Shown piece after piece: positions 1-11,360 of a stretch of 64,000 nucleotides of DNA. The position numbers and the translations under genes are program-made. Source of the stretch: Prillingera fragicola (lineage: Eukaryota; Basidiomycota; Tremellomycetes; Trichosporonales; Trichosporonaceae); assembly GCA_002335605.1 (NCBI GenBank), contig BEDY01000001.1:3038001-3102000 (forward strand), in the 5' to 3' direction. Within the stretch, counting starts at the first letter, position 1; every line of letters starts with the position of its first letter. Under the pieces are notes generated by a model, which did no database searches, was not told the DNA's origin, and worked only from the letters and a program-made list of their open reading frames with translations.

Positions 1-905
1 ACGCCGCGGGCAAGGCACGGTCATTATCAGTGTGCTCGCAGCAGGTGAGTCGTTCGTTGTACACGGTGATTGAATAAGCTGACAGGTAGCTTCTCGGGTT
101 GCATTGCAACGTCATGCGCGGGTCCTGGGTGGCTGTGTCGAATGGAAATGATCCTCACATTCATGCGTGGAGGCGAGATCCGTCTCTGCCGTGGAACTTG
201 GGGTTGGAACAGCAGACCCTCGACTTTCCCTCGCGTGACATGTTCGCCATGAGCTCATTTGACGACATTACAACTATTGGATCACCCAAGGCTCTGCGCA
301 CTGTGGCCTATGGTAACTCTCTGTCCATGACTACGCGCAAACTTCCCTCCGACCCATTTGCCCTTCATCAGATCTCGCGCGAGATTGTGTACTGCGGCAT
401 GCGTTCGCAGGGAATTAGTACGGAAGACCTGCGCACGCCAGCAAGACAGCCCAACATCTTGACCACTCTGCCAGGTGGACGCTCTGTTGTCGGCATCAGG
501 CGTTTGAAAGACTCTGCAGTGCCATGGGGACTTGTCGCAAGTGGTCTGATGAACCAAATGTGCATCTTTGATATTCGCTTCGCCTCCAAGCCTCTGCGTG
601 AGCTTTCCGGTCACATCAACACCTGGTACTCGCCTCCGAGCTACAACCTCGCTCTCTCCTTCTCCCCCGACGATACTGTTATGATGGCTGGAGGCAGCGA
701 CTTTCGCCTGCGCGCGTGGTCGACAGTCACAGGCGAGCTCCTGCAGCCACCCACCGAACATCGCCGGCACGCTCTGCGCATGGAGTTTAGGCATCTTGTT
801 GAGCATGTGGATGTGTGTAACGACCTGTCGTTTCGTGTCGCGAGTGCGGGAGATCTTATGCGGTTTGTCCCTTATACCGTGGCCAGTAAAAGATCGTCGA
901 GGTGA
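1..905 (+). CDS. WD40-repeat protein, DCAF4-like, C-terminal part (5' end outside window)
   Basis: The main readable exon runs from about 90 to the TGA at 903-905. A GTGAGT donor at 45 and a TAG acceptor at 87-89 suggest an intron 45-89; the frame of the short piece 1-44 is uncertain. The exon has WD40-like blades: 'VAVSNGNDPHIHAWRR' near its start, then 'GLVASGLMNQMCIFDIRF', 'LRELSGHINTWY' and 'MMAGGSDFRLRAWS', i.e. GH and xW/xD repeat ends. The arrangement of a 'DIR...GH.N.Y' blade followed by '.GGSD.R.RAW' resembles DCAF4-type WD40 proteins, which act as substrate receptors of CUL4-DDB1 ligases; that assignment is inference. The last ~40 residues look less conserved and could hide a missed intron. 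It may be the end of any WD40 scaffold protein. Confidence 0.5.
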
Positions 906-1872
906 CGGGGAGAGAGTGCGAAGCAGGGCGCGGGAGCGAAGGGCATCGGCCGTTGGAGTGTGGGGGCGGGGCCTTGGCGTGAGATCCAAGCGGGTCCTGT
1001 GTGCCATATGCTGTGTGGTGAGGGGTGGAGTTTGTTATATAGATGAGGTGTCGATAGAGCGTTGTAGACTGTTTGTACGCCTAGAGTTGATGGGGGTTAT
1101 GCAGCTTGCACTCGGGAGTTGCAGCGACATATGCAGGCTGAATTAGAGTTTAGCGATGGAACAGTATCTGATAACGTAATAGAAGAAGCTGCTTGGCTGT
1201 TAGGCGCCTGTCTTTAGTGCCCAGGCACGGATTAGGCTACTGTGCAGGAATCAATCCCAGCCTGGGGAAGCAGAAACCTCCTGACCCTGGGCCCTGGGCT
1301 GGACTGGAACTGTGGATGGATCCTTTTGTCGCATGCACCAACGACGACGCCTACGACGACGAGGGAGAAGGACAGCCTAGGACGGATTGTGCGCGCACTG
1401 TGCGCATGGGTATCATTCTCGCAGTAGATCGATACAGCCTCGGCAGCACAGCGACACATGCCCAGGCCCCAGTCGAGGGCTAGTCTCCACAGTCACTGCT
1501 GCCGCGCCCCCCCAATTTGTACGCACACACTTCTCAACTCTCAAACGGACACCTTCCCCCTACCACCACCAACAGCTCTCAGAATCACCACATTCTCCCA
1601 TTGGAGCTGTTGCTCGCATCTCTTGGCCTTTGCCACCATACTCTCCCCAGACCCCATCCTCTGACCCTACCCCCACACCGCCATCCTACCGCTCCAGGTC
1701 CCCGATCCTGGACCCCGCTTGCACCGTCAACCACGGTGGTCACTGTCAGCGCACACGCACACTTCTATCGCAAGCCCCCGTTTCCCAAACACATTTTCTC
1801 GTCAACACTTGCTCCACTTGCTCCGTTGGCCACTCTTCCACGACGCTGCTGCCAATCATCCTAGAGTACATC
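906..1872. other. Intergenic region and CDC14 leader
   Basis: There is no convincing gene here. The last ~350 bases (about 1500-1860) are strongly pyrimidine-rich on the + strand, typical of a fungal promoter or 5' leader. The frame of CDC14 stays open upstream of its ATG to about 1387, but that stretch is low-complexity Ser/Pro/Thr and is more likely leader. Confidence 0.6.
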
Positions 1873-4245
1873 ATGGGGAGCAACGCTCCCTCCTCGACCA
1901 CTGCAGCGTCCTCAGCGGTGGGCAGGAGCATTTCGGGCTTTCGCAATCTACCAAACCCCTATGCTCTGTTTTGCCCACGCTTTCTGTTCACGACCCTCGC
2001 CCCAAAGGATGTCGCTCTTGGGCCATACGCACACCCAACGACGGGCAAGCCGATGCACATCTTCTCGCGTGAGTGGAAATAGCAGCAACCACAGTCGTCA
2101 ATGTTCGCTCACAGCCACACCCAGTTGACGAGTACATGGTCTACACGCCATTCAAGAACGACCACGGGCCTCTGAGCATGGCATACACCTTTGACGCCTG
2201 CGTGCACATCTACGACAAGCTCCACGTAAGACTCAAACTCCGAATGACCCCACCACCGCTAACCTCACCGCAGGCCAAGGAGCACAAGCGCAGAGCAATC
2301 TGTCTGTACACGAGCCCCGATCCCCAGCAAAAGTCCAACCTCGCAACCATTGCCGCCCTGTACAGTGTGCGTGTTCGGATCGAGCAGAACCAATAAGAGA
2401 GTTTCACACCAGCTGATCCCGACAGCTTATCGTCGAGCACATGGAGCCGTGGGACGCCTATCAGCCCATTGCACACCTGGAGCTACTCCCGTTCCGCGAC
2501 GCTGGTAACGGCGTCAACGACTATGCTCTGACCATCCAGGTAAGTGAGCCAGCGTGAGAGCAGCAGGCTGAACCTTTCAAGGACATGCTTTACGGTATTT
2601 GGAAGGCCGGGCAACACGACCTGCTCAAGCTGCAGGATTTTGACGCCGAGGGCTATCGGTACTATGAAAAGGTCGAGTGAGTAATCTGGGCATTTGAGTG
2701 TGACACTAAACTGGCTTCAGAAACGGTGACCTTAATGTCCTGGGAAGCTTTATTGCGTTTGCGTCGCCCATGGACCCCGTGTGGATCGAGGGCCAGCAGC
2801 GGCCAAACGGCGAGCACGTCGTGTTTACCCAGGCTCAGATACGAATGATGCGCTCGTCGTTTGAAAAGGTCATGGCCAAGTTTGACGAGGAGAATGTCGG
2901 GCTTGTAGTGCGCCTGAATGACGAGCTGTACGACCGCGCCCATTTCCTCCAGGCTGGTATCGAGCACGGTGAGTCTGCTCATATCGAGGGGAAGCTCACG
3001 CCCAGTCGACATGTACTTTGACGACGGTACCAACCCGACCGATGACATTGTACGCGACTTCATCAGACTCGTCGACGAGACGATCCACGTCAAGCACAAA
3101 CGAGTGGCTGTTCACTGCAAAGCGGGCCTCGGACGCACTGGTGTCCTGATTGGAGGTGAGGCTGAGTGGTGTTTCGGCGCTAACGTCCAGCGTACCTCAT
3201 TTACAAGTACCACTTTACCGCCTCCGAGGTCATTGGCTACATGCGCCTGATCCGCCCTGGCATGGTCGTCGGCCCCCAGCAGCGGTACATGCAGCTTAAC
3301 CAGATGAAGTGGGCTGGATGGGTGAGTTTGTCTTGTGAGAACGTTAGCTAACCGCAGGCCGCAGCGGACCTCGCAACCAAAGCCGTGCCAGTGGTCATGT
3401 CCACGCCGCCCATGAACACTGAAGTCCTCCCAGCCAGCCCCTCGACTCCCCCTGCCATCAATCGTCCGCTAACCCCCTCTCGCCGCCTCCTTCCTTCAGC
3501 CTTCCCAAAGCACGGCGATGCTGCGGGTCAACCTCGTAAGGGCCGCGTTGTCGCCTCTGCGACTCCTGACGATTCGGAGGAGAATGTGATTCCAAGTGCT
3601 GGCGGCTGCACTCCTGCACAATTGTCATCCAAGCAGGGAAGTGCTCCCACGGACAACGGCTCCTCGCGCGGAGTCAAGCGTGGGTCTGGCAGGTCTCCCC
3701 TTCCTCAGACGCTCCGCGGCGAGTCTTGCCCCCAGCCGCCGCCCCAGATATCGAACCGCTCACTCGCACGTTCGCCGTCAAATGTAAGCTGTAGCTCAAC
3801 AGTGTCAGACGGTATCGATCAGCGTGCCACCAAGCGTCGTCCCGGAGACTCGTCCCCACTCTCCAAGTCTGGACTCAGCTCGCCTCCGCCCAGCCGCGAG
3901 TCTTCTCCTACCGACTCCCTCACCGAGGAGGATGCGAGCGCACCATCTACCCCTCCAGAGAGCATGCGCATGACCGACACCATGGCCCTCACTCCCACCA
4001 CCCCCGTTACCCGCACCGAGCGCGCGCGCAGCCTCATCCCTCGCCGTGGCGCCATACCCTTCAAGGACCCATCGCCTTCTCCTCGAAAGCCGGCCTCCGA
4101 CGGCTCAGTTTCCGACTCTGAGATTACCCCCTCCTCACCAGCGTCCGCAGTCCGCTCCAAGCTCCCAAAGCGCGGCCTCTTGCCTGCTCCTCGCGTGTGG
4201 GGCACTCTCGTGCGCCTAGGCGGCTCTACGACTCACGACTCATAG
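1873..4245 (+). CDS. CDC14: CDC14-type dual-specificity protein phosphatase
   Basis: Nine exons: 1873-2068, 2125-2225, 2274-2366, 2426-2539, 2582-2676, 2721-2968, 3006-3155, 3191-3321, 3358-4245, giving 671 residues. The phosphatase loop HCKAGLGRTG (catalytic Cys about residue 320) has the exact CDC14 form, followed by 'RLIRPGMVVGPQQ', another CDC14 signature. The N-terminal DSP-like domain includes 'PFKNDHGPLSMAYTF' and 'LPFRDAGNGVNDY'. The last ~290 residues are disordered and rich in S/T-P sites, as expected of a CDK-antagonising mitotic-exit phosphatase that is itself regulated by phosphorylation. Known role of the family: removes phosphate from CDK sites at mitotic exit, acting in nucleolus, spindle and septum. 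Several introns are only 35-37 nt. The acceptor of intron 1 could be 2094 instead of 2124; both keep frame, but 2124 matches the family better. Confidence 0.95.
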
Positions 4246-4745
4246 TAAGTTGTCAATTTTTTGCTGAAGCTGATGTCAGAACGAACCTCCTATGAACCCC
4301 CAAGACGATCCCTGCATGTTAATATACCGATTGAAACCTCAAGCTCTCACCCTGTTTACGAAGCCACCCATGACGACCTCCACAGTCCAGTGGCACGCCG
4401 ACCCGATCATTGCCTCGACTAGCATGTGCATTGTTTATGATTGACGTTCCCTCGCGCCATGCGCCTGTCGTTGTATATAGTATGATCTGATGGACCTGGT
4501 GTCTTTCGCAATGTGTGCAGCTGGAGCAGTGAGCAAGACTGGCGGGTTTTCCACGGTGTGGCAGGTGGAGGGCAAGCGTCGTGAACTGCGCACTAGATGG
4601 TGGGTGAGTGAGGGTGGACAACGGGATCAAATCGCGCTCCTGTGCGTCAGCGCGTTCATGCCAGCACGTCCATTGAGATGGGATCGTTGGTGATCCAAGT
4701 GCCGCATCCTTACTCCTCTGTCCCCACCACCAACTCTCTGTCGCC
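4246..4745. other. Intergenic region
   Basis: This holds the CDC14 3' region and the promoter of the AP-1 beta gene. A TATATA lies at 4474-4479, about 270 bases before the ATG. Nothing else stands out. Confidence 0.6.
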
Positions 4746-7205
4746 ATGGCTGCCCCTCCGCGCAAGGGAGAGAACTGGGAGCTGCGACAGCAGCTCAACA
4801 GCGAATACCGGGAAAAGCGCGCCGACGCCATCAAGCGCGTCATTGCAAACCACACCATTGGCAAGGACTGCAGCGGTCTCTTTCCCGATGTCGTCAAGAA
4901 TATGGTACGCTTGTGCTGGAAGAAGATGTAAGCTGACGGGAATCAGCAAACCGAGGACCTCGAGCAGAAGAAGCTCGTCTACCTCTACCTCATGAACTAT
5001 GCCAAGACACAACCCGAGCTCGTCATTCTTGCCGTCAACACCTTTGTAAAGGTAAAGTCGCCGACGGGTCCCTCCTCCACCCGACCAGTGCTGACATGTA
5101 CAGGACGCAGCGGACCCGAACCCGCTGATCCGCGCGCTGGCGATCCGGACAATGTCGGTGCTGCGCGCAGAGAAGATTCTCAACTATCTCGCGTCGCCGC
5201 TGTCCCGGTGTCTCAAGGATGAGAATCCATATGTGCGCAAGACGGCTGCGTTGTGTGTCGCAAAGGTGTTTTCGCTCAAGCCCGAGATGGCCATCGAGTA
5301 TGGGTTTATCGACACGCTGCGCGACCTCATTGGCGACGGCAACCCTATGGTCGTCGCGAATGCCGTTGCTGCTCTGGCAGACATTCACGAGGCGTCGCAG
5401 GCTATGCCGGAGGAGGCCGAGGCCGACGACGAGGACAGCCCGGCGACCAAGCCTAGCAAGCAGGTGTTTATTATTGACCAAGCCACGCTCACAAAGCTGC
5501 TCGTCGCCCTTAACGAGTGTTCCGAGTGGGGACGCATTGCTATCCTCTCGACCCTCGCGCGCTACAGGACGACCGATGTCGACGAGTCGGAGCACATTTG
5601 CGAGCGTGTCATGCCCCAGTTCCAGCACGCCAATGCCGCCGTCGTTCTCGGTGCGATCAAGGTCATCATGATCCACATCAAGAATGTCCAGCGCGAGGAG
5701 CTGCTGCGCATGCTCACCCGCAAGATGGCGCCGCCTCTCGTCACCCTCATCTCGTCGGCACCAGAGGTCCAGTGGGTCGCCCTGCGCAACATCAACTTGT
5801 TGCTGCAGAAGCGCCCCGAGATTCTCGCCAACGAGATGCGTGTCTTCTTCTGCAAGTACAACGACCCGCCATACGTCAAGGTCGAGAAACTTGAGATCAT
5901 GATCCGCCTCGCCAACGAGCGCAACGTCGACACCCTGCTCGGCGAACTCAAGGAGTACGCGTCCGAGGTCGACGTCGAGTTTGTGCGCAAGGCGGTCCGC
6001 GCAATTGGTCAGACTGCCATCAAGATTGAGTCGGCTGCCGAGCGTTGTGTGAGCGTGTTGATGGACCTCATTGAGACACGAGTCAGCTATGTCGTGCAGG
6101 AGTCGGTCATCGTCATCAAGGTGAGTTGAGCCCTTTGCACCTAGCTAACGAACAGGACATTTTCCGCAAGTACCCCCACAACTACGAGGGTATCATTCCC
6201 ACGCTCTGCGCCAACCTCGACGAGCTCGACGAGCCCGAGGCACGCGCGAGTCTCATCTGGATCATTGGCGAGTACGCGGAGAAGATTGAAAACGCCGACG
6301 AGCTTCTCGGCACCTTCCTCGAGGCGTTCAAGGAGGAGAGCTACCAGGTGCAGCTCCAGACGCTCACTGCGATCGTCAAGCTGTTTTTGAAGAAGCCCGA
6401 CCAGTCGCAGGGCATTGTCCAGCGTGTGCTCCAGGCCGCTACCAAGGACTGCGACAGTGCCGACGTCAGGGATCGCGCATACATCTATTGGAGGTTACTC
6501 TCGTCCGACCCCGCAGCTGCCAAGAAGGTTGTCCTTGCTGTGCGCCCGCCCATCAACTTGCCACAGACTACGGTCCCGCCCGCAATCCTCGAGGAGCTCA
6601 TCTCGGAGATTTCGTCGCTTGCTTCAGTCTATCACAAGCCTGCAGTCACCTTTATCGGCAAGGGCCGTCTTGGCGCCGAGGAGATGAAGCGCACCGTCGA
6701 CCCCGAGGACGATGTTGCACGCGAGAAGGCGCTCCAGACCGTCGTCGCAGGCCAGCACACGGAGAACTTGCTTGACTTTGACGCCGACGAGCCCGAGACC
6801 GGCGCCGACAGCGGCGGCCTCGCATCACTCGGTGCTATTCCCTCTGGCGCCATCTCGTCGCAGACGATCGCATCGGTCGCCAAGTCGAGCAACCCCCTGG
6901 ACGAGCTCATGGACTTGTTCTCGGCAACCAGCGTCGCCCCGGCACAGCAGCCCCTTGCGCCGGGAGCAGGTCTCGAGGGCTTGGCAATGTCCATGGGCGC
7001 GTCGCCAATGGGCGGCTCGCCAGGTGTGATGAGCCCGAACGCAACTGGTGGCGGCGGTATCATGTCGCCCACAGTTGCAGGCGGCATGATGAGCCCAACT
7101 GGAATGCTGAGCCCCGGCAGTGCGCGCTCGCCGCCCCCCGCCCAGGCTGCGCCACAGCAGCAGGCTGCCTCGAGCGCGCAGCAGGACTTGCTCGACCTCT
7201 TTTAG
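4746..7205 (+). CDS. APL2: AP-1 clathrin adaptor complex, beta subunit (beta-adaptin)
   Basis: Four exons, 4746-4904, 4947-5051, 5104-6120 and 6156-7205, encode 776 residues. The first ~580 residues are the Adaptin_N alpha-solenoid: '[26 protein letters not shown]' type start (split here by its intron-rich 5' end), then '[21 protein letters not shown]' and '[15 protein letters not shown]', which are diagnostic of beta-adaptins. The protein ends soon after a Gly/Met/Ser/Pro linker containing repeated 'MSP' units and finishes in 'DLLDLF', a clathrin-box-like motif. It lacks the C-terminal appendage (ear) domain of animal beta-1, as known for yeast Apl2. Role: large subunit of AP-1, which links cargo and clathrin at trans-Golgi and endosome membranes. 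AP-2 beta is the alternative; the Apl2-like short form makes AP-1 more likely. Confidence 0.9.
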
Positions 7206-7620
7206 ATTTAATGATGTATGATATGCATGCGGTTGTTTGCGCGGCGAGTGGGGCCAGCGTTAGTGCTGTCTTCCCGCAACGCTCCTGTTACTGGCGATGT
7301 ATTGGGATGAGGACCTCCAGTTGTCAGAATCGTTCATGTGAGCGCGAGAGGGCTACAGATGGCAGAGGCCCTCTTACAGGCCTCAACAAGGGTCTCTGTC
7401 ATCGACGCCTGATGTGCCTACTTGCTGTGTGAGCCCACTCATAAAGTAGTTGGTCACCGTCAACGAACATGGCCCACAGTAAATAGCCGCTTGCTTATCT
7501 CGCCAAATTTGGTTCCGCGATTCTACCATTTCTCGATCGCGTCGTGTCCCAGATGTCAGCCGTGTTCAGTTCATCCTCCATCTCCCACTTTGCCGTTCAT
7601 CCAAACTCATCGCACCAGCC
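7206..7620. other. Intergenic region
   Basis: Tail of the AP-1 beta gene and promoter of the next gene. I see no coding or structured element; the last ~100 bases before the ATG are pyrimidine-rich. Confidence 0.6.
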
Positions 7621-9033
7621 ATGGGTTTCGCATCCAACATTGTCATCGGCTCGTCGGCCTTTCTCCTCGGCGCTGTCTTTGTCTGCCAGGTCGTAAGTAG
7701 CACCTACCAGTCAGCCAGCAAGCAGCAGCGAGCATCGGAACCGAGGTCGTTTCCATCACTACATCATCTCGCCATCGCCCAACGCGCGTCGCTGCACACT
7801 GGCTGCTACTCGCTGCTGCTGCCCATTCACTGGCCCCGCTGACATCCAAAGGTCGACATTCCCCTCCTCTACGTTCCCCTGACGCAGGAGGCCCTCGACA
7901 ATGGCTACACCTTCTATGCCATGTGGTATGAGGCACCCGGAGCTGTCAAGGTGAGTGGCGTGTTGCCACCTGCATCGAGCTGCGGAGGATGCGCTTGACG
8001 CTCGCCGTTGGATGGGCGATGAGATGGAGAGGAACCAGACAGCCAGAACGCGGCGCGTTCAGGATGGCGTCGGCACGGCAGCTGCAAAGCCATTTCTGCT
8101 GTGACTCTGCCTGTCTTTGCTGTTGGTGGCGAGGTCCCATGCAGCATCAGCATGGCTGTGGGCGGCACATTACTCATTCTTGGAGCTTGCTCACAGAGGG
8201 GGCTCGGCGCTTGCGATGCAAGCATGAGAGGGCGCGGTCACCGGCCAGCGCAGGGCAGCCTCGGCATAGTCATGCTCCACGCCCTCGTCCTTTTATCGTG
8301 CCGAGGTGTTTGAGACATTTACCTCTAACCCTGGAGCATGACTAACAACGCAGGCTCTCTTCCACGTTGCTTTGGGTATTCCCCTCATTGCGCTCTTGAT
8401 CAAGATGCACAAGTGGACCGAGAGCGCAAAGTTCTTCGACGGCTCGGCTCTTGGTGAGTTGTTTGACTAGGCAGGTTTGTCGGCTGCCGTTAGCGGCAAC
8501 GCATCCGCATCCCGCAACCAACCTGCCTGCCTGCCGCAGGTACACGCGAGACCCCGCTGACCCCACAGCCCTGCACCTTGCCTGCATCGTTCTCTACCTC
8601 TCGGTGCACATCCAGTCGCTCCGCACCTTCCGTGAGTACTCGCAGTGGAGTTACCGGCAGCGGAGTTCTTCTCTCGCACACATCTCTGCGGATCACTCGA
8701 CTCGTGTCCTTGTCTTCTGGGCCAGACCGAGCTCCGGCCGCGTGCACAAAGACCCCGCATCCCAGCGCACTGACACTCCCAGTCCCGGACTCGAAGGCGA
8801 CCTGGACGCTTCTCCCCCAGCCTCCCGCCCGCGAGGTGCCCGCGACGACCGACGAGAAGATTGAGGCCGTCCGCGTCCTCTCTGCCGGTAACGCGCTCTG
8901 CGGCCTGCTCCTCCTCGGCGTGATCGGCATGCAGATTGGTCAGGAGTATGCCCAGAACCTCGAGAAGAAGGAGCAAGAGGCCATTGACAATGCTGCCCTC
9001 CGCAAGGCGGCCGAGCACAAGAAGGACCTCTAA
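7621..9033 (+). CDS. SHR3: SHR3-type ER membrane chaperone for amino-acid permeases
   Basis: Five exons, 7621-7692, 7852-7950, 8354-8453, 8569-8631 and 8783-9033, give a 194-residue protein. Four hydrophobic segments are visible: 'SSAFLLGAVFVCQV' near the N-terminus, 'ALFHVALGIPLIALLIK', 'LHLACIVLYLSVHI' and 'NALCGLLLLGVIGMQIG', followed by a charged, Lys/Glu-rich cytosolic tail ending KKDL. Length and topology fit the Shr3 family, whose members reside in the ER and help amino-acid permeases fold and enter COPII vesicles. The start 'MGF...SSAFLLG' also fits. Introns here are long for the window (159, 403, 115 and 151 nt); all junctions keep frame. Only small size and composition support the family call, so another four-span ER protein is possible. 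Confidence 0.7.
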
Positions 9034-9381
9034 GCGTGTAAGCCCCTGTGGTCGGCGCGAAGGAGGAGGTATGGTAGATTGCGGCGTAATTCGGTCCACA
9101 GATGGGTGGACAGGTGCAGAGGCGGCACCGCGGCTCGGCGACAGCTCTGTGTTTTCTCTTTCAGCTCGTCCCAGCCAAGACTTTTGGTTCTGCAGCCCAA
9201 GAGGCACCCAGCCTCTGTGTATACACGACACGACCGGCCCGCGTCGACGCAACGGCCATTTAAAACCATGATGATAGATAGTCTGAATGCTATTAATCTA
9301 ATTACAACTGCCGATGACGCAAAGTTGTGCCGTGTGAAAAAGCTACTTCTGCCCACTAGGACCCCTCCCCTATCTCAAAGC
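9034..9381. other. Intergenic region between convergent genes
   Basis: This holds 3' ends of the SHR3-like gene (+) and PEX7 (-). I see no gene. An AT-rich stretch near 9260-9310 could serve as polyadenylation signals for either side. Confidence 0.5.
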
Positions 9382-10963
9382 CTAGACCGCCCTGTAAGTG
9401 TGCACCTCCTGGTCCCACCCGCCCGTGGCCAGGACACCCTCCTCGAACAGTGCCCAGCCGAGGGCCATGGTGAACTCTGTATGCGCACTCGTAACGGCCC
9501 GGCGCTGTGGTGGGTGTGCCGACCAGATGCGCGCCGTCATGTCGTAACCTGATGAGGCGAGAATGTCGGCGTGATGCGGCGACCACCTGCAGAGTTAGCG
9601 ATGCTATGGAAGCCGGGTTGGAAAGAGATCTCGAGCATGTCGGGATATGCCACAGGAAGCAGAACACAATGTCTTACGACGTCATGAACGACATCTAGCC
9701 CCGACGCGCCCGCCATTCCCACATCATCGCCACCGCTGTAGCACTCACTGAACCTTGCGCACCGCCAGCGTGTGGCCCTGTAGCTCCGCTGTCGGTCTAG
9801 CCGCGTTCCGCACATCCCAGACCCGCACAACACCATCCTTGCCAGCAGTAGCAATGACGCCCTGGCGATACTTGTTCCAATCGGCTGCAAGGATGTCCAT
9901 CGGAGACGCGGCAAACTGTTGTGCTGGGCCGGCCTGGCCGCCTGTGCGCATGTCAAAGAGTCGGACTTGGCCGTCCTGGCCTGCTGTGGAGAGGAGGCCG
10001 GGGGTGTGTGGCGACCAGAGGGCACTGTAGCACTGGCCCATGCCGGAGGGGAGGGTCGTGATGGCCGTCGCGCGCTCGGCGGACCACTAGTAGAGTGAGA
10101 TACTGGCAAGGTGGCGGAAGGAGGTACTCACCACTTTGGCTGTCCCGTCCCACGATGCTGTTGCGAACAACGACTTCTCGATGTTGGACCAGTCGATACT
10201 GACAACCTCGGCTGTGTGTTCGTGCCAGCCGGCGACGGGCAGGCCCTGATGGTCAGCCTCGAGAAGCGGATTGGGAAGAAGACGGGGTGTAAAGGGGAGT
10301 TGCGAGTTTGCGTCAGGAAGGTCGGTAGAGTTGATGAAAAGAGGCGGGGTCATCGTGGGAGTGTGTGTAAAGGTATGAGTGAGGAGAGGTGGTCATGATA
10401 TACGAAATGTGTAGAGGCTAGCCACAACGGGCGCCTGACTTCAACCCATGCCAGCATTAGAGGGACAAGAAGCCTTTGCCTCAAATCTTCCACAGAGTTA
10501 CTGCCAGTGCCAGACGTCCACCTCCACCGGGATCATCACCTACCTGGAGGGTGATGTCGAACATGCGAATGGCGCCATTGCCACAGGCAGCAATGACCTG
10601 ATTTCTGCTAGTTAGACATGTGTTTAAATCCTCAACCTACTCGTGCGACTCGTTCCAGGCCACATCATAGACACAGTCCTGGGTGTCGAACCTATTCGTC
10701 AGCGACCAGTGACACGGCGCAAAGTGGTGGCCGCGCTCGAGAGCACGGCTGCTACCTCGACGCTAGGCCACTCACGTCTTTTCAATAGCAAGCGCTCCTG
10801 GCACCATGCGCACAATGTGCACACGGCCGTTTCCGACGAGACCAAAGTTGGCACTGGAGGCCACTGCCATGACGCCGTCAAAGAATGGGGCAAACTTGAG
10901 CGAATGGTGCGCGAACCCCGGTGTGCGGAGGCGCGCCATGGGCGCCATTCCGGGTTGCTGCAT
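9382..10963 (-). CDS. PEX7: Peroxin-7, PTS2 import receptor (WD40 protein)
   Basis: Six exons on the minus strand: 10776-10963, 10641-10691, 10544-10604, 10132-10245, 9749-10086 and 9382-9586, giving 318 residues, the usual Pex7 size. It is almost entirely WD40 blades: 'NFGLVGNGRVHIV', 'CVYDVAWNESHENQVIAACGNG' (split by an intron), 'TAEVVSIDWSNIEKSLFATASWDG', 'PHTPGLLSTAGQDGQVRLFD', 'GVIATAGKDGVVRVWDVR' and 'HADILASSGYDMTARIW'. The order and the early 'FGLVGNGRVH' element are characteristic of Pex7. Role: cytosolic receptor that binds N-terminal PTS2 signals and delivers cargo to the peroxisomal docking complex. It is divergent from the GATA-like gene across about 400 bases. Confidence 0.9.
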
Positions 10964-11360
10964 GTTGGGTGATGGAGGGAGAAGGTTGAGAGGGGATTAG
11001 AGGGGAGAGAGCAAGCTGGAAGTTGTCCCAGATGGATGAGCGCCGAGAATGAACTCGGCTCGGAGGATGGACTGAGTGGAGATGCACAATGGACCGGTTA
11101 CTGGACGGGGATACACCGGGCGAGTTCAAGAAGCCGGTCTCTGTGCGCCGTATGGTAGTGTCCACGTGTTTGACACGCGTCCGACATGAGTGAATAATTT
11201 GATTCCGTTGTGATCTTGGACGCGTCCTTCTTTGCAGAACCAAAGGTAAGCAACCCCTCAACATTACGCGTCTTGGATCTTTTGATCATTGGCCACCGTC
11301 GCCATCCACATCCACATCCACTCTGGAGCAGCCTCTCCTTCATTCTAGGCTGCCTCTATC
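10964..11360. other. Divergent promoter region PEX7 / GATA-like gene
   Basis: A shared upstream region for two genes pointing away from each other. An ATTGG (inverted CCAAT) occurs near 11288. No coding potential is evident. Confidence 0.5.

Noticed and set aside
282..1007. 241-codon minus-strand frame over the WD40 exon
   Set aside because: It overlaps a clear WD40 coding exon on the other strand and is Arg-rich without motifs.
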